A stretch of 64,000 nucleotides of DNA from Streptomyces sp. ICC1 (GTDB lineage Bacteria > Actinomycetota > Actinomycetes > Streptomycetales > Streptomycetaceae), in contig NZ_CP030287.1 of NCBI RefSeq assembly GCF_003287935.1, forward strand, positions 2,123,116 to 2,187,115, written 5' to 3'. The notes under the pieces were generated by a model. It did not search any database. It was not told the origin of the DNA and saw only the letters and a list, made by a program, of their open reading frames with translations. A program made the translations under genes and the position numbers. Below are positions 1 to 8,257 of this stretch, one piece after another (within the stretch, counting starts at the first letter, position 1; each line of letters starts with the position of its first letter).

Positions 1-6
1 TGCCCT

Positions 7-171
7 CTAGTGCTGTGGCTGGGAAGGTTTGCCGGGTCGCGGTGTTCGGTGCGGTGCCTCGCAAGGCGGAGGGCCGCGGCTCGTACTGGACGTACCGCCG
101 TGGTCCGACAACGCGGCGAGGTGCCGTGCCGGGCGCCGCGACCCGGTGGACCTTCCCGGTCACAGCACTAG
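7..171 (+). repeat. 165-bp palindromic element with CTAG ends (MITE-like or structured RNA)
   Basis: Positions 7-62 pair with 116-171 as one continuous 56-bp stem around a 53-nt loop. Read as plus-strand RNA it has 44 Watson-Crick pairs, 12 G-U pairs and no mismatch. Both ends are CTAG, as in TA- or CTAG-targeting IS630-type inverted repeats, so it may be a non-autonomous mobile element. It carries no coding capacity and ends 51 bp before the first gene. Confidence 0.75.
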
Positions 172-222
172 CCGCCGGGCCGGGGGACGGGCACTCTGGG
201 GGCACGCCCCGAGCGGGAGGCG

Positions 223-810
223 GTGACGGGCATGTGGTTCGAATCCGGGCGGGTCTGCCTGGACCTGGTGGCCACCTTCGATCCCCGCAGGTACGCCGAG
301 GGGGGCGAGGGGATCCGGGACGGCGACGAGCTGCGGCAGTGGCTGGAGGGGGCCGGACTGGTGCCCGGCCGGACGCCGCTGCCCCCGGTGGGAGCCGACT
401 GGGCGCAGGCCTTCCGCATGCTCCGCGCCGATGTCGAGAGCCTCGTACGCGCCGAGCTCGGCGGGTCCGCGCCGCCGGCGCCCGCGCTGGCCCGGGTCAA
501 CGCGGCGGCCGCCGGTCCACCCCCGGGCCTGTGTGCCGTACAGGACCAAGAAGGGCACCTCGTCCGGGAGTTGTGCGGCGGAGTCGAATGCGCCGGACTG
601 CTCGCCGCCGTGGCCCGCGACGCCGTCGAACTGCTCACCGATCCCTCGGAGCGCGCCCTGCTGCGGGCCTGCGCGGGCGACGGGTGCGCCCGCCTCTACC
701 TCGATTCCTCGCGCGGCCACCGGCGCCGCTGGTGCTCCAGTGAGCTGTGCGGGAACCGCGAGCGCGTGGCCCGCCACCGCCGCCGCGTCCTGGAATCCCG
801 CCCCGGCTAG
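223..810 (+). CDS. CGNR zinc-finger protein (ABATE-type, probable transcriptional regulator)
   Basis: This 195-residue protein has the two-part layout of the CGNR family. An N-terminal stress-associated ABATE-like domain starts with GRVCLDLVATFD. The C-terminal zinc finger carries Cys pairs in CAGDGCARLYLD and WCSSELCGNRERVARHRRR, about residues 150-190. The CGNR signature and the following basic run point to nucleic-acid binding. The GTG start at 223 was chosen because GGGAGG lies just upstream. The ligand and the target genes cannot be read from the sequence. It stands alone between the palindromic element and the helicase gene. Confidence 0.85.
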   Translation: MTGMWFESGRVCLDLVATFDPRRYAEGGEGIRDGDELRQWLEGAGLVPGRTPLPPVGADWAQAFRMLRADVESLVRAELGGSAPPAPALARVNAAAAGPPPGLCAVQDQEGHLVRELCGGVECAGLLAAVARDAVELLTDPSERALLRACAGDGCARLYLDSSRGHRRRWCSSELCGNRERVARHRRRVLESRPG

Positions 811-939
811 CGCGGCGACCGGGCACCCGGCCGACGTGATGTTCGTCTTGATCGGCGACCCGTCCCGGAACGGGCGTGCGCGCGCGGGCGCGTTCGCGTA
901 CGGTTGACGGTCGCCCATGCACGTCAGAAAGGGGCCTTG

Positions 940-3261
940 GTGGCCGCGCAGAATGCCGCTGTCGACAGCACGGCGGATTCCGTCCGCGATCGGGAGATCG
1001 CGGTCGAGCAGACGCATCTCGATCACGTGTACCGACGCCTTGAGGAGAAGATCCACGAGGCGGAGTTCCTGATGAACGACGCCGCCAAGCGTGGCCAGGT
1101 CGGCACGCCCGGCGCGCTCGCCGAACGGGATGCACAGGTCTTCCGGGCCGGAATCCACCTCAACCGTCTCAACAACGAATTCGAGGACTTCCTCTTCGGC
1201 CGGGTCGACCTGGTCCAAGGCAAGGACGGGGAGCGCGGTCCGGACGGCGCCTTCACCTCCGTCGCCCCCGCCGAGGACGCGATCCGCGCCGATCTCACGG
1301 CCGACATCGCCGAGACGCTCCACATCGGCCGCATCGGAGTCCTCGACTCCGACTACGCGCCGCTCGTCATCGACTGGCGCGCCCCCGCGGCCGCGCCGTT
1401 CTACCGCTCCACGCCCAAGGAGCCGGGCCGCGTCGTACGCCGGCGCGTCATCCGCTCCAAGGGCCGCAAGGTGCTCGGCGTCGAGGACGACCTGATGCGC
1501 CCCGAGGTGACCGCCTTCCTCGACGGGCGCGAGCTGCCCGTCATCGGGGACGGCGCACTGATGGCCGCCCTCGGCCGGGCCCGCACGCACTCGATGCGCG
1601 ACATCGTGTCCTCCATCCAGGCCGAGCAGGACCTCGTCATCCGGGCCCCCGCGGCCTCGGTCGCCGAGGTCGCGGGCGGACCGGGCACCGGCAAGACCGC
1701 CGTCGCCCTGCACCGCGCCGCCTACCTGCTCTACCAGGACCGGCGCCGCTACTCCGGCGGCATCCTCATCGTCTCCCCGACCCCGCTCCTCGTCGCGTAC
1801 ACCGAGGGCGTCCTGCCCTCCCTCGGCGAGGAGGGCCAGGTCGCCATCCGCGCGCTCGGCTCGCTCGTCGACGGGGCCGAGGCCACCACGTACGACGACC
1901 CGTCCACGGCCAGGATCAAGGGCTCGTCCCGGATGCTGAAGGTGCTGCGCAAGGCCGTGCGGGGCGCCCTCGAACTCGGCGGCCCCGGCGGGGCGCAGGC
2001 CCCCGACCGGCTGCGCGTGGTGGCCTTCGGGCGCCGCCAGGAGCTGGAGGCCGGCGACCTCGACCGGATCCGGCAGAACGTCCTGTCCGGCACCGCCCCG
2101 GTCAACCTGCTGCGCCCGCGCGCCCGCAAGCTCCTGCTGGACGCGCTGTACTCCAAGTCCGGCGGGGCCGGCCGGCACAGCGACCCGGAGCTCGCCGCCG
2201 AGCTGCGCTCCGCCTTCGACGAGGACATCTCGACGGAGGACGCGTTCATCGAGTTCCTGAACGCCTGGTGGCCGGAGCTGACCCCGCGCGCGGTGCTCGC
2301 CGCGATGGCCGACGAGCGCAAGCTCGGCCGCTGGTCGCGCCGCGACCTGAACCCGCGCGAGACCCGGCAGATGGCGCGCTCCCTGCGCCGGGTGGGCCCG
2401 GACGGCAAGGGTCCGCTGTCGGTGCACGACGTGGCGCTGCTGGACGAGCTCCACCAGCTGGTCGGCGCGCCCGCGCGGCCCAAGCGCAAGCGGCAGATGG
2501 ACCCGCTCGACCAGCTGAGCGGGCTGGAGGAGCTGATGCCGACCCGCGAGGAGACCCAGTGGGAGCGGGCCGAGCGGCTCGCGGCGGAGCGCACCGAGTA
2601 CGCGCACGTCATCGTCGACGAGGCGCAGGACCTGACGCCGATGCAGTGGCGGATGGTCGGCCGCCGGGGCCGGATGGGCACCTGGACGGTGGTCGGCGAC
2701 CCGGCGCAGTCCTCGTGGACCGATCCGCAGGAGGCGGCGGCCGCGCGGGACGAGGCGCTGGGATCGCGGCCGCGCCGGCGGTTCACCCTGACGGTGAACT
2801 ACCGCAACCCGGCCGAGGTCGCCGAGGTCGCCTCCCGGGTGCTGAAGCTGGCGGCCCCGGGCACGGAGCCGCCGACGGCGGTGCGCTCGACGGGCCTGGA
2901 GCCGCGCTTCACGGCGGTGGCGGACGATCTCGCGGACACGGTCCGCGAGGAGACCCGCAGGCTGCTGGAGCAGGTGGACGGCACGGTGGGCGTGGTCGTG
3001 GCCATGGACCGGCGCGTGGAGGCCGCGGGCTGGCTCGCGGACCTGGGGGAGCGTGCGGTCGCGCTCGGCAGCCTGGAGGCGAAGGGGCTGGAGTACGACG
3101 CCACGGTGGTCGTCTCCCCGGCGGAGATCGCGGACGAGTCCCCGGCGGGCCTGCGCGTGCTGTACGTGGCCCTGACCCGTGCGACGCAGCAACTGACGGT
3201 GATCTCCACCGCGCGCGACACCCCGGACGCGGCGGGCGTCGCCGCCCTGCTGCAGCCGTAG
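940..3261 (+). CDS. helD: HelD-type RNA polymerase-recycling ATPase (UvrD/Rep-like superfamily 1)
   Basis: This 773-residue SF1 ATPase belongs to the HelD group, which in Gram-positive bacteria binds RNA polymerase and releases stalled complexes. The Walker A motif GGPGTGKTA lies near residue 248 and the Walker B/DEAQ box VIVDEAQD near residue 559. The C-terminal VALTRAT motif is also typical. The N-terminus is the coiled-coil secondary-channel arm (REIAVEQTHLDHVYRRLEEK). GTG 940 follows AAAGGGG by 5 nt and is preferred over the in-frame TTG at 904. Some relatives (HelR) give rifamycin tolerance behind a rifamycin-associated element. I see no such element upstream, so a housekeeping HelD is more likely. 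Confidence 0.85.
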   Translation: MAAQNAAVDSTADSVRDREIAVEQTHLDHVYRRLEEKIHEAEFLMNDAAKRGQVGTPGALAERDAQVFRAGIHLNRLNNEFEDFLFGRVDLVQGKDGERGPDGAFTSVAPAEDAIRADLTADIAETLHIGRIGVLDSDYAPLVIDWRAPAAAPFYRSTPKEPGRVVRRRVIRSKGRKVLGVEDDLMRPEVTAFLDGRELPVIGDGALMAALGRARTHSMRDIVSSIQAEQDLVIRAPAASVAEVAGGPGTGKTAVALHRAAYLLYQDRRRYSGGILIVSPTPLLVAYTEGVLPSLGEEGQVAIRALGSLVDGAEATTYDDPSTARIKGSSRMLKVLRKAVRGALELGGPGGAQAPDRLRVVAFGRRQELEAGDLDRIRQNVLSGTAPVNLLRPRARKLLLDALYSKSGGAGRHSDPELAAELRSAFDEDISTEDAFIEFLNAWWPELTPRAVLAAMADERKLGRWSRRDLNPRETRQMARSLRRVGPDGKGPLSVHDVALLDELHQLVGAPARPKRKRQMDPLDQLSGLEELMPTREETQWERAERLAAERTEYAHVIVDEAQDLTPMQWRMVGRRGRMGTWTVVGDPAQSSWTDPQEAAAARDEALGSRPRRRFTLTVNYRNPAEVAEVASRVLKLAAPGTEPPTAVRSTGLEPRFTAVADDLADTVREETRRLLEQVDGTVGVVVAMDRRVEAAGWLADLGERAVALGSLEAKGLEYDATVVVSPAEIADESPAGLRVLYVALTRATQQLTVISTARDTPDAAGVAALLQP

Positions 3262-3445
3262 CCGGAGGCCGGGGCGGAGCCCTGGGCCGGGGGGCGGTTC
3301 ACCACCGTCTCCCGGCCCGCCCAGGGCTTCGTACGGCTTGGTGCGGCGGGGTACGGCCGGATGGTCGGCGGCCAAGGGCGTGGTCGGCCGAAACCGGCCG
3401 CCGGTAGGGGGATCACTTCGGGCGAACCTTTGTTAGCCTGGGTTA

Positions 3446-3594
3446 CGGCACCGACTCGATCCAAGCCCCCGGGCCCAACCTTCGTCGCTTAGAGCGACCA
3501 CTTGCCGCGAGGCGAGCATGGCGGGTCGGTGTCATAGACGTAGGAATCATCAGGTCCGCGCTCCCCACTCCGGTGGGGGGCGCGGACCTTTTTG
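3446..3594 (+). ncRNA. Candidate structured small RNA between helD and malic enzyme genes
   Basis: This intergenic stretch looks like an independent RNA gene. A TAGCCT -10 box at 3434-3439 would start transcription near 3446. Bases 3448-3455 (GCACCGAC) pair with 3525-3532 (GTCGGTGT) to close a domain. That domain contains a GTCGC/GCGAC hairpin (3483-3497) and a GCC/GGC hairpin. A very strong terminator follows at 3553. From memory, an abundant conserved sRNA (scr2952) lies at the equivalent place in S. coelicolor; this is recall, not a search result. The -35 region is not recognisable. Confidence 0.6.
3553..3594 (+). terminator. Intrinsic terminator of the small RNA
   Basis: GGTCCGCGCTCCCCAC pairs with its complement ending at 3588 around a short loop and is followed by TTTTT. 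The U-run is only on the plus strand, so it ends the candidate small RNA rather than a minus-strand transcript. Confidence 0.85.
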
Positions 3595-3636
3595 TATGGA
3601 CCACCCATTCCGCGGGCCCCACTTATCTCGTATGGT

Positions 3637-3650
3637 GGAAGAGTTCTTCC
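3637..3650. promoter_or_regulatory. Palindrome upstream of malic enzyme gene
   Basis: GGAAGA-GT-TCTTCC is a perfect 6-bp inverted repeat in an AT-richer stretch of the 200-bp region that must contain the malic enzyme promoter. It is a candidate operator. No regulator is assigned. Confidence 0.35.
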
Positions 3651-3793
3651 GAAATTTGTAGCTGGTTACCTCGTACCGGCTGGTAGGTGGGACGATCGGA
3701 CAACAGGTCCTGCCACACCTGCCGTGTTCTAGGCAAGAGGCGCGGGGCCCTGCGTGTGTACAGAAAAACCAGGGACAGAAGAGGAACACGGCC

Positions 3794-5218
3794 ATGGCAA
3801 CGGCGCCCAGCGTCTCGTACTCGATGACGGTCCGCCTGGAAGTGCCCGCGAGCGGAACCGCGGTCTCCCAGCTCACCACCGCCGTGGAGTCCTCCGGTGG
3901 CTCGGTCACCGGCCTCGACGTGACCGCATCCGGCCACGAGAAGCTCCGTATCGACGTCACCATCGCCGCGACGTCCACGGCGCACGCCGACGAGATCGTC
4001 GAGAAGCTCCGCGGGATCGAGGGCGTCAGCCTCGGCAAGGTCTCCGACCGAACCTTCCTGATGCACCTCGGCGGCAAGATCGAGATGGCGTCCAAGCACC
4101 CCATCCGCAACCGCGACGACCTCTCGATGATCTACACCCCGGGCGTGGCCCGCGTGTGCATGGCGATCGCCGAGAACCCCGAGGACGCCCGCCGCCTGAC
4201 CATCAAGCGCAACTCCGTCGCAGTCGTGACGGACGGCAGCGCCGTGCTGGGCCTCGGCAACATCGGCCCGATGGCCGCGCTGCCCGTCATGGAGGGCAAG
4301 GCGGCCCTCTTCAAGCGCTTCGCGGGCATCGACGCATGGCCGATCTGCCTGGACACCCAGGATCCCGACGAGATCGTCGCCGTCGTCAAGGCGATCGCGC
4401 CGGGCTTCGCGGGCATCAACCTCGAGGACATCTCCGCGCCCCGCTGCTTCGAGATCGAGGCCCGGCTGCGCGAGGCCCTCGACATCCCCGTCTTCCACGA
4501 CGACCAGCACGGCACCGCCATCGTGGTCCTCGCCGCCCTCACCAACGCGCTGCGCGTGGTGGGCAAGGCAGTTGGCGACGTCAAGGTCGTCATGTCGGGC
4601 GCCGGCGCGGCCGGCACGGCGATCCTCAAGCTGCTCCTCGCGGCGGGCGTCAAGAACGCGGTCAGTGCCGACATCCACGGCGTCGTGCACGCGGACCGCC
4701 CCGACCTCGTCGACGCGGCGGCGGACTCCCCGCTGCGCTGGATCGCCGACAACACCAACCCCGAGGGCTACACGGGCACCCTGAAGGAGGCCGTGGTCGG
4801 CGCCGACGTGTTCATCGGCGTCTCGGCCCCGAACGTGCTCAGCGGCGACGACGTGGCCGCCATGGCCGAAGGCGCGATCGTGTTCGCGCTCGCGAACCCG
4901 GACCCCGAGGTGGACCCGGCCGTGGCCCGCCAGACCGCCGCCGTCGTGGCCACCGGCCGCTCCGACTTCCCGAACCAGATCAACAACGTCCTGGTCTTCC
5001 CGGGCGTGTTCCGCGGCCTGCTGGACGCCCAGTCGCGCACGGTGGACACCGGCATGATGCTGGCAGCGGCGGCCGCCCTGGCCGACGTGGTCGGCGAGGA
5101 CGAGCTGAACGCGAACTACATCATCCCGTCGGTCTTCAACGACAAGGTCGCGGGCGCGGTCGCGGGCGCCGTCCGCAAGGCCGCCACGCCGGCCGTGGCG
5201 GGCCCCACCTCCGTCTGA
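3794..5218 (+). CDS. Malic enzyme (probably NAD-dependent) with N-terminal ACT domain
   Basis: This 474-residue protein catalyses oxidative decarboxylation of malate to pyruvate, linking the TCA cycle to gluconeogenesis and lipid precursor supply. An ACT-like regulatory domain fills residues 10-85. The malic N-terminal domain follows with SMIYTPGVARVC and VVTDGSAVLGLGNIGPMA. The metal and substrate region reads FHDDQHGTAIV, and the Rossmann domain contains VVMSGAGAAGTAI. The length is normal for bacterial short-form enzymes. The S. coelicolor protein at the same locus (SCO2951) is, from memory, the NAD-linked enzyme; cofactor preference here is inferred from that. The ATG follows a GAAGAGGAA ribosome site. 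It is transcribed away from the small RNA with its own leader. Confidence 0.93.
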   Translation: MATAPSVSYSMTVRLEVPASGTAVSQLTTAVESSGGSVTGLDVTASGHEKLRIDVTIAATSTAHADEIVEKLRGIEGVSLGKVSDRTFLMHLGGKIEMASKHPIRNRDDLSMIYTPGVARVCMAIAENPEDARRLTIKRNSVAVVTDGSAVLGLGNIGPMAALPVMEGKAALFKRFAGIDAWPICLDTQDPDEIVAVVKAIAPGFAGINLEDISAPRCFEIEARLREALDIPVFHDDQHGTAIVVLAALTNALRVVGKAVGDVKVVMSGAGAAGTAILKLLLAAGVKNAVSADIHGVVHADRPDLVDAAADSPLRWIADNTNPEGYTGTLKEAVVGADVFIGVSAPNVLSGDDVAAMAEGAIVFALANPDPEVDPAVARQTAAVVATGRSDFPNQINNVLVFPGVFRGLLDAQSRTVDTGMMLAAAAALADVVGEDELNANYIIPSVFNDKVAGAVAGAVRKAATPAVAGPTSV

Positions 5219-5438
5219 TCCCCCGGCGCGTCGCGGGATGCGGGCCCCCCGGGGCGCCTCTAGGGTTGCGGGGATGCCCGCGTGGCCCGCGGTCCGCGTC
5301 TCCGGACACCCTCCGGACGCCTTCTGGTGCGGACGGAGCGTCACCGCGGCGTGACTGTGGCGCTTTTCGTGTGACCCCGGCGGGTGCCGGATTGGCTTTC
5401 CCGCCGCTGGTGGGGGCAGGATGCGTAACCGGGCGAGA

Positions 5439-5456
5439 GGGTCTGACGTCAGACCC
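5439..5456. promoter_or_regulatory. Perfect 18-bp palindrome upstream of the HU gene
   Basis: GGGTCTGACGTCAGACCC is a perfect palindrome centred on TGACGTCA, 83 bp before the HU start. It lies in the 320-bp gap 5219-5538, which otherwise holds GC-rich sequence and a possible promoter (TTGGCT at 5392, CAGGAT at 5417, spacer 19). If transcription starts near 5429 it would form a hairpin at the head of the HU mRNA. It could equally be an operator. Confidence 0.45.
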
Positions 5457-5538
5457 GGGTCCGGGGACTGTCCTAGGGCCCTGGCAGCATCGGCTTCGAT
5501 CTCACGCCTCTAAGGCACGTTGAACACGGGAGTACAAC

Positions 5539-5820
5539 ATGAACCGCAGTGAGCTGGTGGCCGCTCTGTCCGAGCGCGCCGAGGTGACCCGCAAGGACGC
5601 CGACGCCGTTCTGGCCGCGCTCGCCGAGACCGTCGGCGAGATTGTCGCCAAGGGCGACGAGAAGGTCACCATCCCCGGCTTCCTGACCTTCGAGCGCACC
5701 CACCGTGCCGCTCGCACCGCGCGCAACCCGCAGACCGGCGACCCCATCCAGATCCCGGCCGGCTACAGCGTGAAGGTCTCCGCGGGCTCCAAGCTCAAGG
5801 AAGCCGCCAAGGGCAAGTAG
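5539..5820 (+). CDS. hup: HU-family nucleoid protein
   Basis: This 93-residue protein is a classic short HU, which binds and bends DNA without strong sequence preference and shapes the vegetative nucleoid. It starts MNRSELVAALSERAEVTRKDADAV. The beta-arm region reads VTIPGFLTFERTHRAARTARNPQTG, followed by PAGYSVKVSAGSKLK, as in the family. It lacks the long Lys/Ala-rich tail of the second actinobacterial HU type (HupS/Hlp), so it is the HupA-type paralogue. It is monocistronic, with a palindrome upstream and a hairpin downstream, and converges on murA. Confidence 0.95.
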   Translation: MNRSELVAALSERAEVTRKDADAVLAALAETVGEIVAKGDEKVTIPGFLTFERTHRAARTARNPQTGDPIQIPAGYSVKVSAGSKLKEAAKGK

Positions 5821-5880
5821 TCCGCCCTTGTGCCGAGGGCCGCACAGGCCCTTGGGACGGCAGTAGTAGTACGTAGTACG

Positions 5881-5918
5881 CGAGAGGCGGCCACCCGGCA
5901 CCGGGTGGCCGCCTCTCG
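5881..5918 (+). terminator. Perfect hairpin after the HU gene
   Basis: CGAGAGGCGGCCACCCGG (5881-5898) and its exact complement (5901-5918) form an 18-bp stem with a tiny loop. There is no U-run, as is common for Streptomyces terminators. Confidence 0.7.
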
Positions 5919-5950
5919 GCGCTTGCGGGGCCCGGGTGGCCCCCGGGAGC

Positions 5951-5995
5951 CAGAACGCCCCCAGAGGCCCTGTACGGGGCCCTGGGGGCGTTCTG
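5951..5995. terminator. Second perfect hairpin between HU and murA
   Basis: CAGAACGCCCCCAG (5951-5964) pairs exactly with 5982-5995. The 17-base interior contains a further GGCCC/GGGCC stem. It works in either orientation for the convergent HU and murA transcripts. Confidence 0.65.
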
Positions 5996-6007
5996 GGTCG
6001 GTCTGTG

Positions 6008-6044
6008 CCGATCCGCCGTCGGCCCGGGGCCGACGGCGGATCGG
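6008..6044. terminator. Third perfect hairpin, just past murA stop
   Basis: CCGATCCGCCGTCGGCC (6008-6024) pairs exactly with 6028-6044 around CGG. It lies 6 bp beyond the murA stop codon on the minus strand and probably ends that transcript. Confidence 0.7.
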
Positions 6045-6050
6045 CGGGGG

Positions 6051-7394
6051 TCAGACGAGGTCGCCGCCCGGGAGCTCGACCTTGGCGCCGAGCTCGACGA
6101 GCTTCTCCATGAAGTTCTCGTAGCCGCGGTTGATCAGGTCGATGCCGTGGACCCGCGAGGTGCCCTCGGCGGCGAGCGCCGCGATCAGGTACGAGAACCC
6201 GCCGCGCAGGTCGGGGATGACCAGGTCGGCGCCCTGGAGCTTGGTGGGCCCCGAGACGACCGCCGAGTGCAGGAAGTTGCGCTGGCCGAAGCGGCACGCG
6301 CTGCCGCCCAGGCACTCCCGGTAGAGCTGGATGTGTGCGCCCATCTGGTTGAGCGCCGAGGTGAAGCCGAGGCGGGACTCGTAGACCGTCTCGTGGACGA
6401 TCGAGAGGCCGGTCGCCTGGGTCAGCGCGACGACCAGCGGCTGCTGCCAGTCGGTCTGGAAGCCGGGGTGGACGTCCGTCTCCAGAGCGATGGCGTTGAG
6501 CGGGCCGCCCGGGTGCCAGAAGCGGATGCCGTCGTCGTCGATCTCGAAGGCACCGCCGACCCGGCGGAAGGTGTTGAGGAAGGTCATCATCGAACGCTGC
6601 TGCGCGCCGCGCACGTAGATGTTTCCGCCGGTCGCCAGGGCGGCGGACGCCCAGGAGGCGGCCTCCAGGCGGTCCGGGAGCGCCTTGTGGTTGTAGCCGC
6701 TCAGACTGTCCACACCGGTGATCCGGATGGTCCGGTCGGTGTTGACGGAGATGATGGCGCCCATCTTCTGCAGGACGCAGATGAGGTCTTCGATCTCCGG
6801 TTCGACGGCGGCGTTGCTGAGCTCGGTGACGCCCTCGGCCAGGACGGCCGTCAGCAGCACCTGCTCGGTCGAGCCGACCGAGGGGTAGGGCAGGCGGATC
6901 TTGCAGCCGCGCAGCCGCTGCGGGGCCTCCAGGTACTGGCCGCCTTCGCGCTTCTCGATGGTCGCGCCGAACTGGCGCAGCACGTCGAAGTGGAAGTCGA
7001 TCGGCCGGCCGCCGATGTCGCAGCCGCCCAGGCCCGGGATGAAGGCGTGGCCGAGGCGGTGCAGCAGGGGGCCGCAGAACAGGATCGGGATGCGCGAGGA
7101 GCCCGCGTGCGCGTCGATGTCGGCGACGTTGGCGCTCTCGACGTGGGTGGGGTCGAGGACCAGCTCGCCCGGCTCGTCGCCCGGGCGGACGGTCACCCCG
7201 TGCAGCTGCAGCAGCCCGCGCACGACCCGGACGTCACGGATGTCGGGAACGTTGCGCAGCCGGCTGGGCCCGCTGCCGAGCAGGGCCGCGACCATGGCCT
7301 TCGGTACGAGGTTCTTCGCGCCTCGGACGCGGATCTCGCCCTCGAGCGGGGTTCCGCCGTGGACAAGCAGTACATCGTCACTGATGCCGGTCAT
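6051..7394 (-). CDS. murA: UDP-N-acetylglucosamine 1-carboxyvinyltransferase MurA
   Basis: This 447-residue enzyme transfers enolpyruvate from PEP to UDP-GlcNAc, the first committed step of peptidoglycan synthesis in the cytoplasm. The substrate-binding core RGAKNLVPKAMVAALL is near the N-terminus. The active-site loop reads PGLGGCDIGGRPIDFH and contains the PEP-binding, fosfomycin-target Cys. The length fits actinobacterial MurA, which is slightly longer than the E. coli enzyme. It is divergent from yqgE across a 274-bp gap. That gap contains a CCCCCTT/AAGGGG hairpin in the murA leader. It is convergent with the HU gene. Confidence 0.95.
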   Translation of the reverse strand: MTGISDDVLLVHGGTPLEGEIRVRGAKNLVPKAMVAALLGSGPSRLRNVPDIRDVRVVRGLLQLHGVTVRPGDEPGELVLDPTHVESANVADIDAHAGSSRIPILFCGPLLHRLGHAFIPGLGGCDIGGRPIDFHFDVLRQFGATIEKREGGQYLEAPQRLRGCKIRLPYPSVGSTEQVLLTAVLAEGVTELSNAAVEPEIEDLICVLQKMGAIISVNTDRTIRITGVDSLSGYNHKALPDRLEAASWASAALATGGNIYVRGAQQRSMMTFLNTFRRVGGAFEIDDDGIRFWHPGGPLNAIALETDVHPGFQTDWQQPLVVALTQATGLSIVHETVYESRLGFTSALNQMGAHIQLYRECLGGSACRFGQRNFLHSAVVSGPTKLQGADLVIPDLRGGFSYLIAALAAEGTSRVHGIDLINRGYENFMEKLVELGAKVELPGGDLV

Positions 7395-7668
7395 GAATCT
7401 CGCGTTCCGGAGAGGGGTGGGCGGGGGGCCAAGTCAAAAGGGTAAGGGGCACGACCCCCTTGTTTGTATGGCTGACGGGGCCGTAGGACTGTCATGAATT
7501 CGCCACAACGCCCTGGGTGCCCGCCAGGTGGCGGAGCGTCTCCTTCCGCCCGGGTCCGCGGCCGGCCGGGCGAACGCCCCCCGCGCTGCCGCCGCGCGCC
7601 TGAGCTGCGCGGGATCCGATCCCCGCGTCCGCTCCCCCTCACGGGCCAATGTGCGAGACCATGACGGC

Positions 7669-8229
7669 ATGACCGAGGTGTCCTCCCTCACAGGGCGGCT
7701 GCTCGTGGCCACCCCCGCCCTCGCGGACCCGAATTTCGACCGCGCGGTCGTGCTGCTGCTCGACCACGACGAGCAGGGCTCGCTCGGCGTCGTCCTCAAC
7801 CGGCCCACCCCGGTGGGCGTCGGTGACGTCCTGCTGCCCTGGGCCCCGCTGGCCGGCGCCCCCGGGGTGGTCTTCCAGGGCGGCCCGGTGGCGCTGGACT
7901 CCGCGCTCGGGCTGGCCGTCATCCCCGGGGAGGAGGGGCCGCTCGGGTGGCGCCGGGTGCACGGGGCGATCGGCCTGGTGGACCTGGAGGCCCCGCCGGA
8001 GCTCCTCGCGGCGGCCCTCGGCGGCCTGCGCATCTTCGCCGGCTACTCGGGCTGGGGCCCGGGCCAGCTGGAGGAGGAACTGGGCGGCGGCGCCTGGTAC
8101 GTGGTGGATTCCGAGCCCGGTGACGTGTCCTTCCCGGATCCGGAGCGGCTGTGGCGCGCGGTGCTGCGGCGCCAGCGCAGCGAGCTGGCGATGGTGGCCA
8201 CCTATCCGGACGACCCGTCGCTGAACTGA
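7669..8229 (+). CDS. YqgE/AlgH family protein
   Basis: This 186-residue protein has the family hallmarks: GRLLVATPALADPNFDRAVVLLLDHD, GSLGVVLNRPT, FQGGPV and AGYSGWGPGQLEEEL. YqgE/AlgH proteins are widespread single-domain proteins of unsettled biochemical role. The ATG at 7669 was chosen because the family begins just before the GRLLVATP strand; the ribosome site is weak. The downstream DUF3039 gene follows after 28 bp and may be co-transcribed. Confidence 0.9.
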   Translation: MTEVSSLTGRLLVATPALADPNFDRAVVLLLDHDEQGSLGVVLNRPTPVGVGDVLLPWAPLAGAPGVVFQGGPVALDSALGLAVIPGEEGPLGWRRVHGAIGLVDLEAPPELLAAALGGLRIFAGYSGWGPGQLEEELGGGAWYVVDSEPGDVSFPDPERLWRAVLRRQRSELAMVATYPDDPSLN

Positions 8230-8257
8230 CCCCGGCGGGGTTCAGTACGCTTGCTCC

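Noticed and set aside
820..939. Rifamycin-associated element upstream of the HelD-like gene
   Set aside because: No such inverted repeat is visible in the 130 bp upstream, so a HelR-type rifamycin resistance role is not claimed.
160..3375. Very long open frame of about 1,070 codons on the minus strand opposite the helicase gene
   Set aside because: It is an antisense shadow of third-position GC bias. The translation is low-complexity Arg/Ala/Gly with no domain, and the plus-strand frame encodes a clear HelD.
3623..5344. 573-codon minus-strand frame opposite malic enzyme
   Set aside because: It is rich in Asp/Val/His pseudo-periodicity, typical of antisense GC-rich frames; the plus strand encodes a full malic enzyme.
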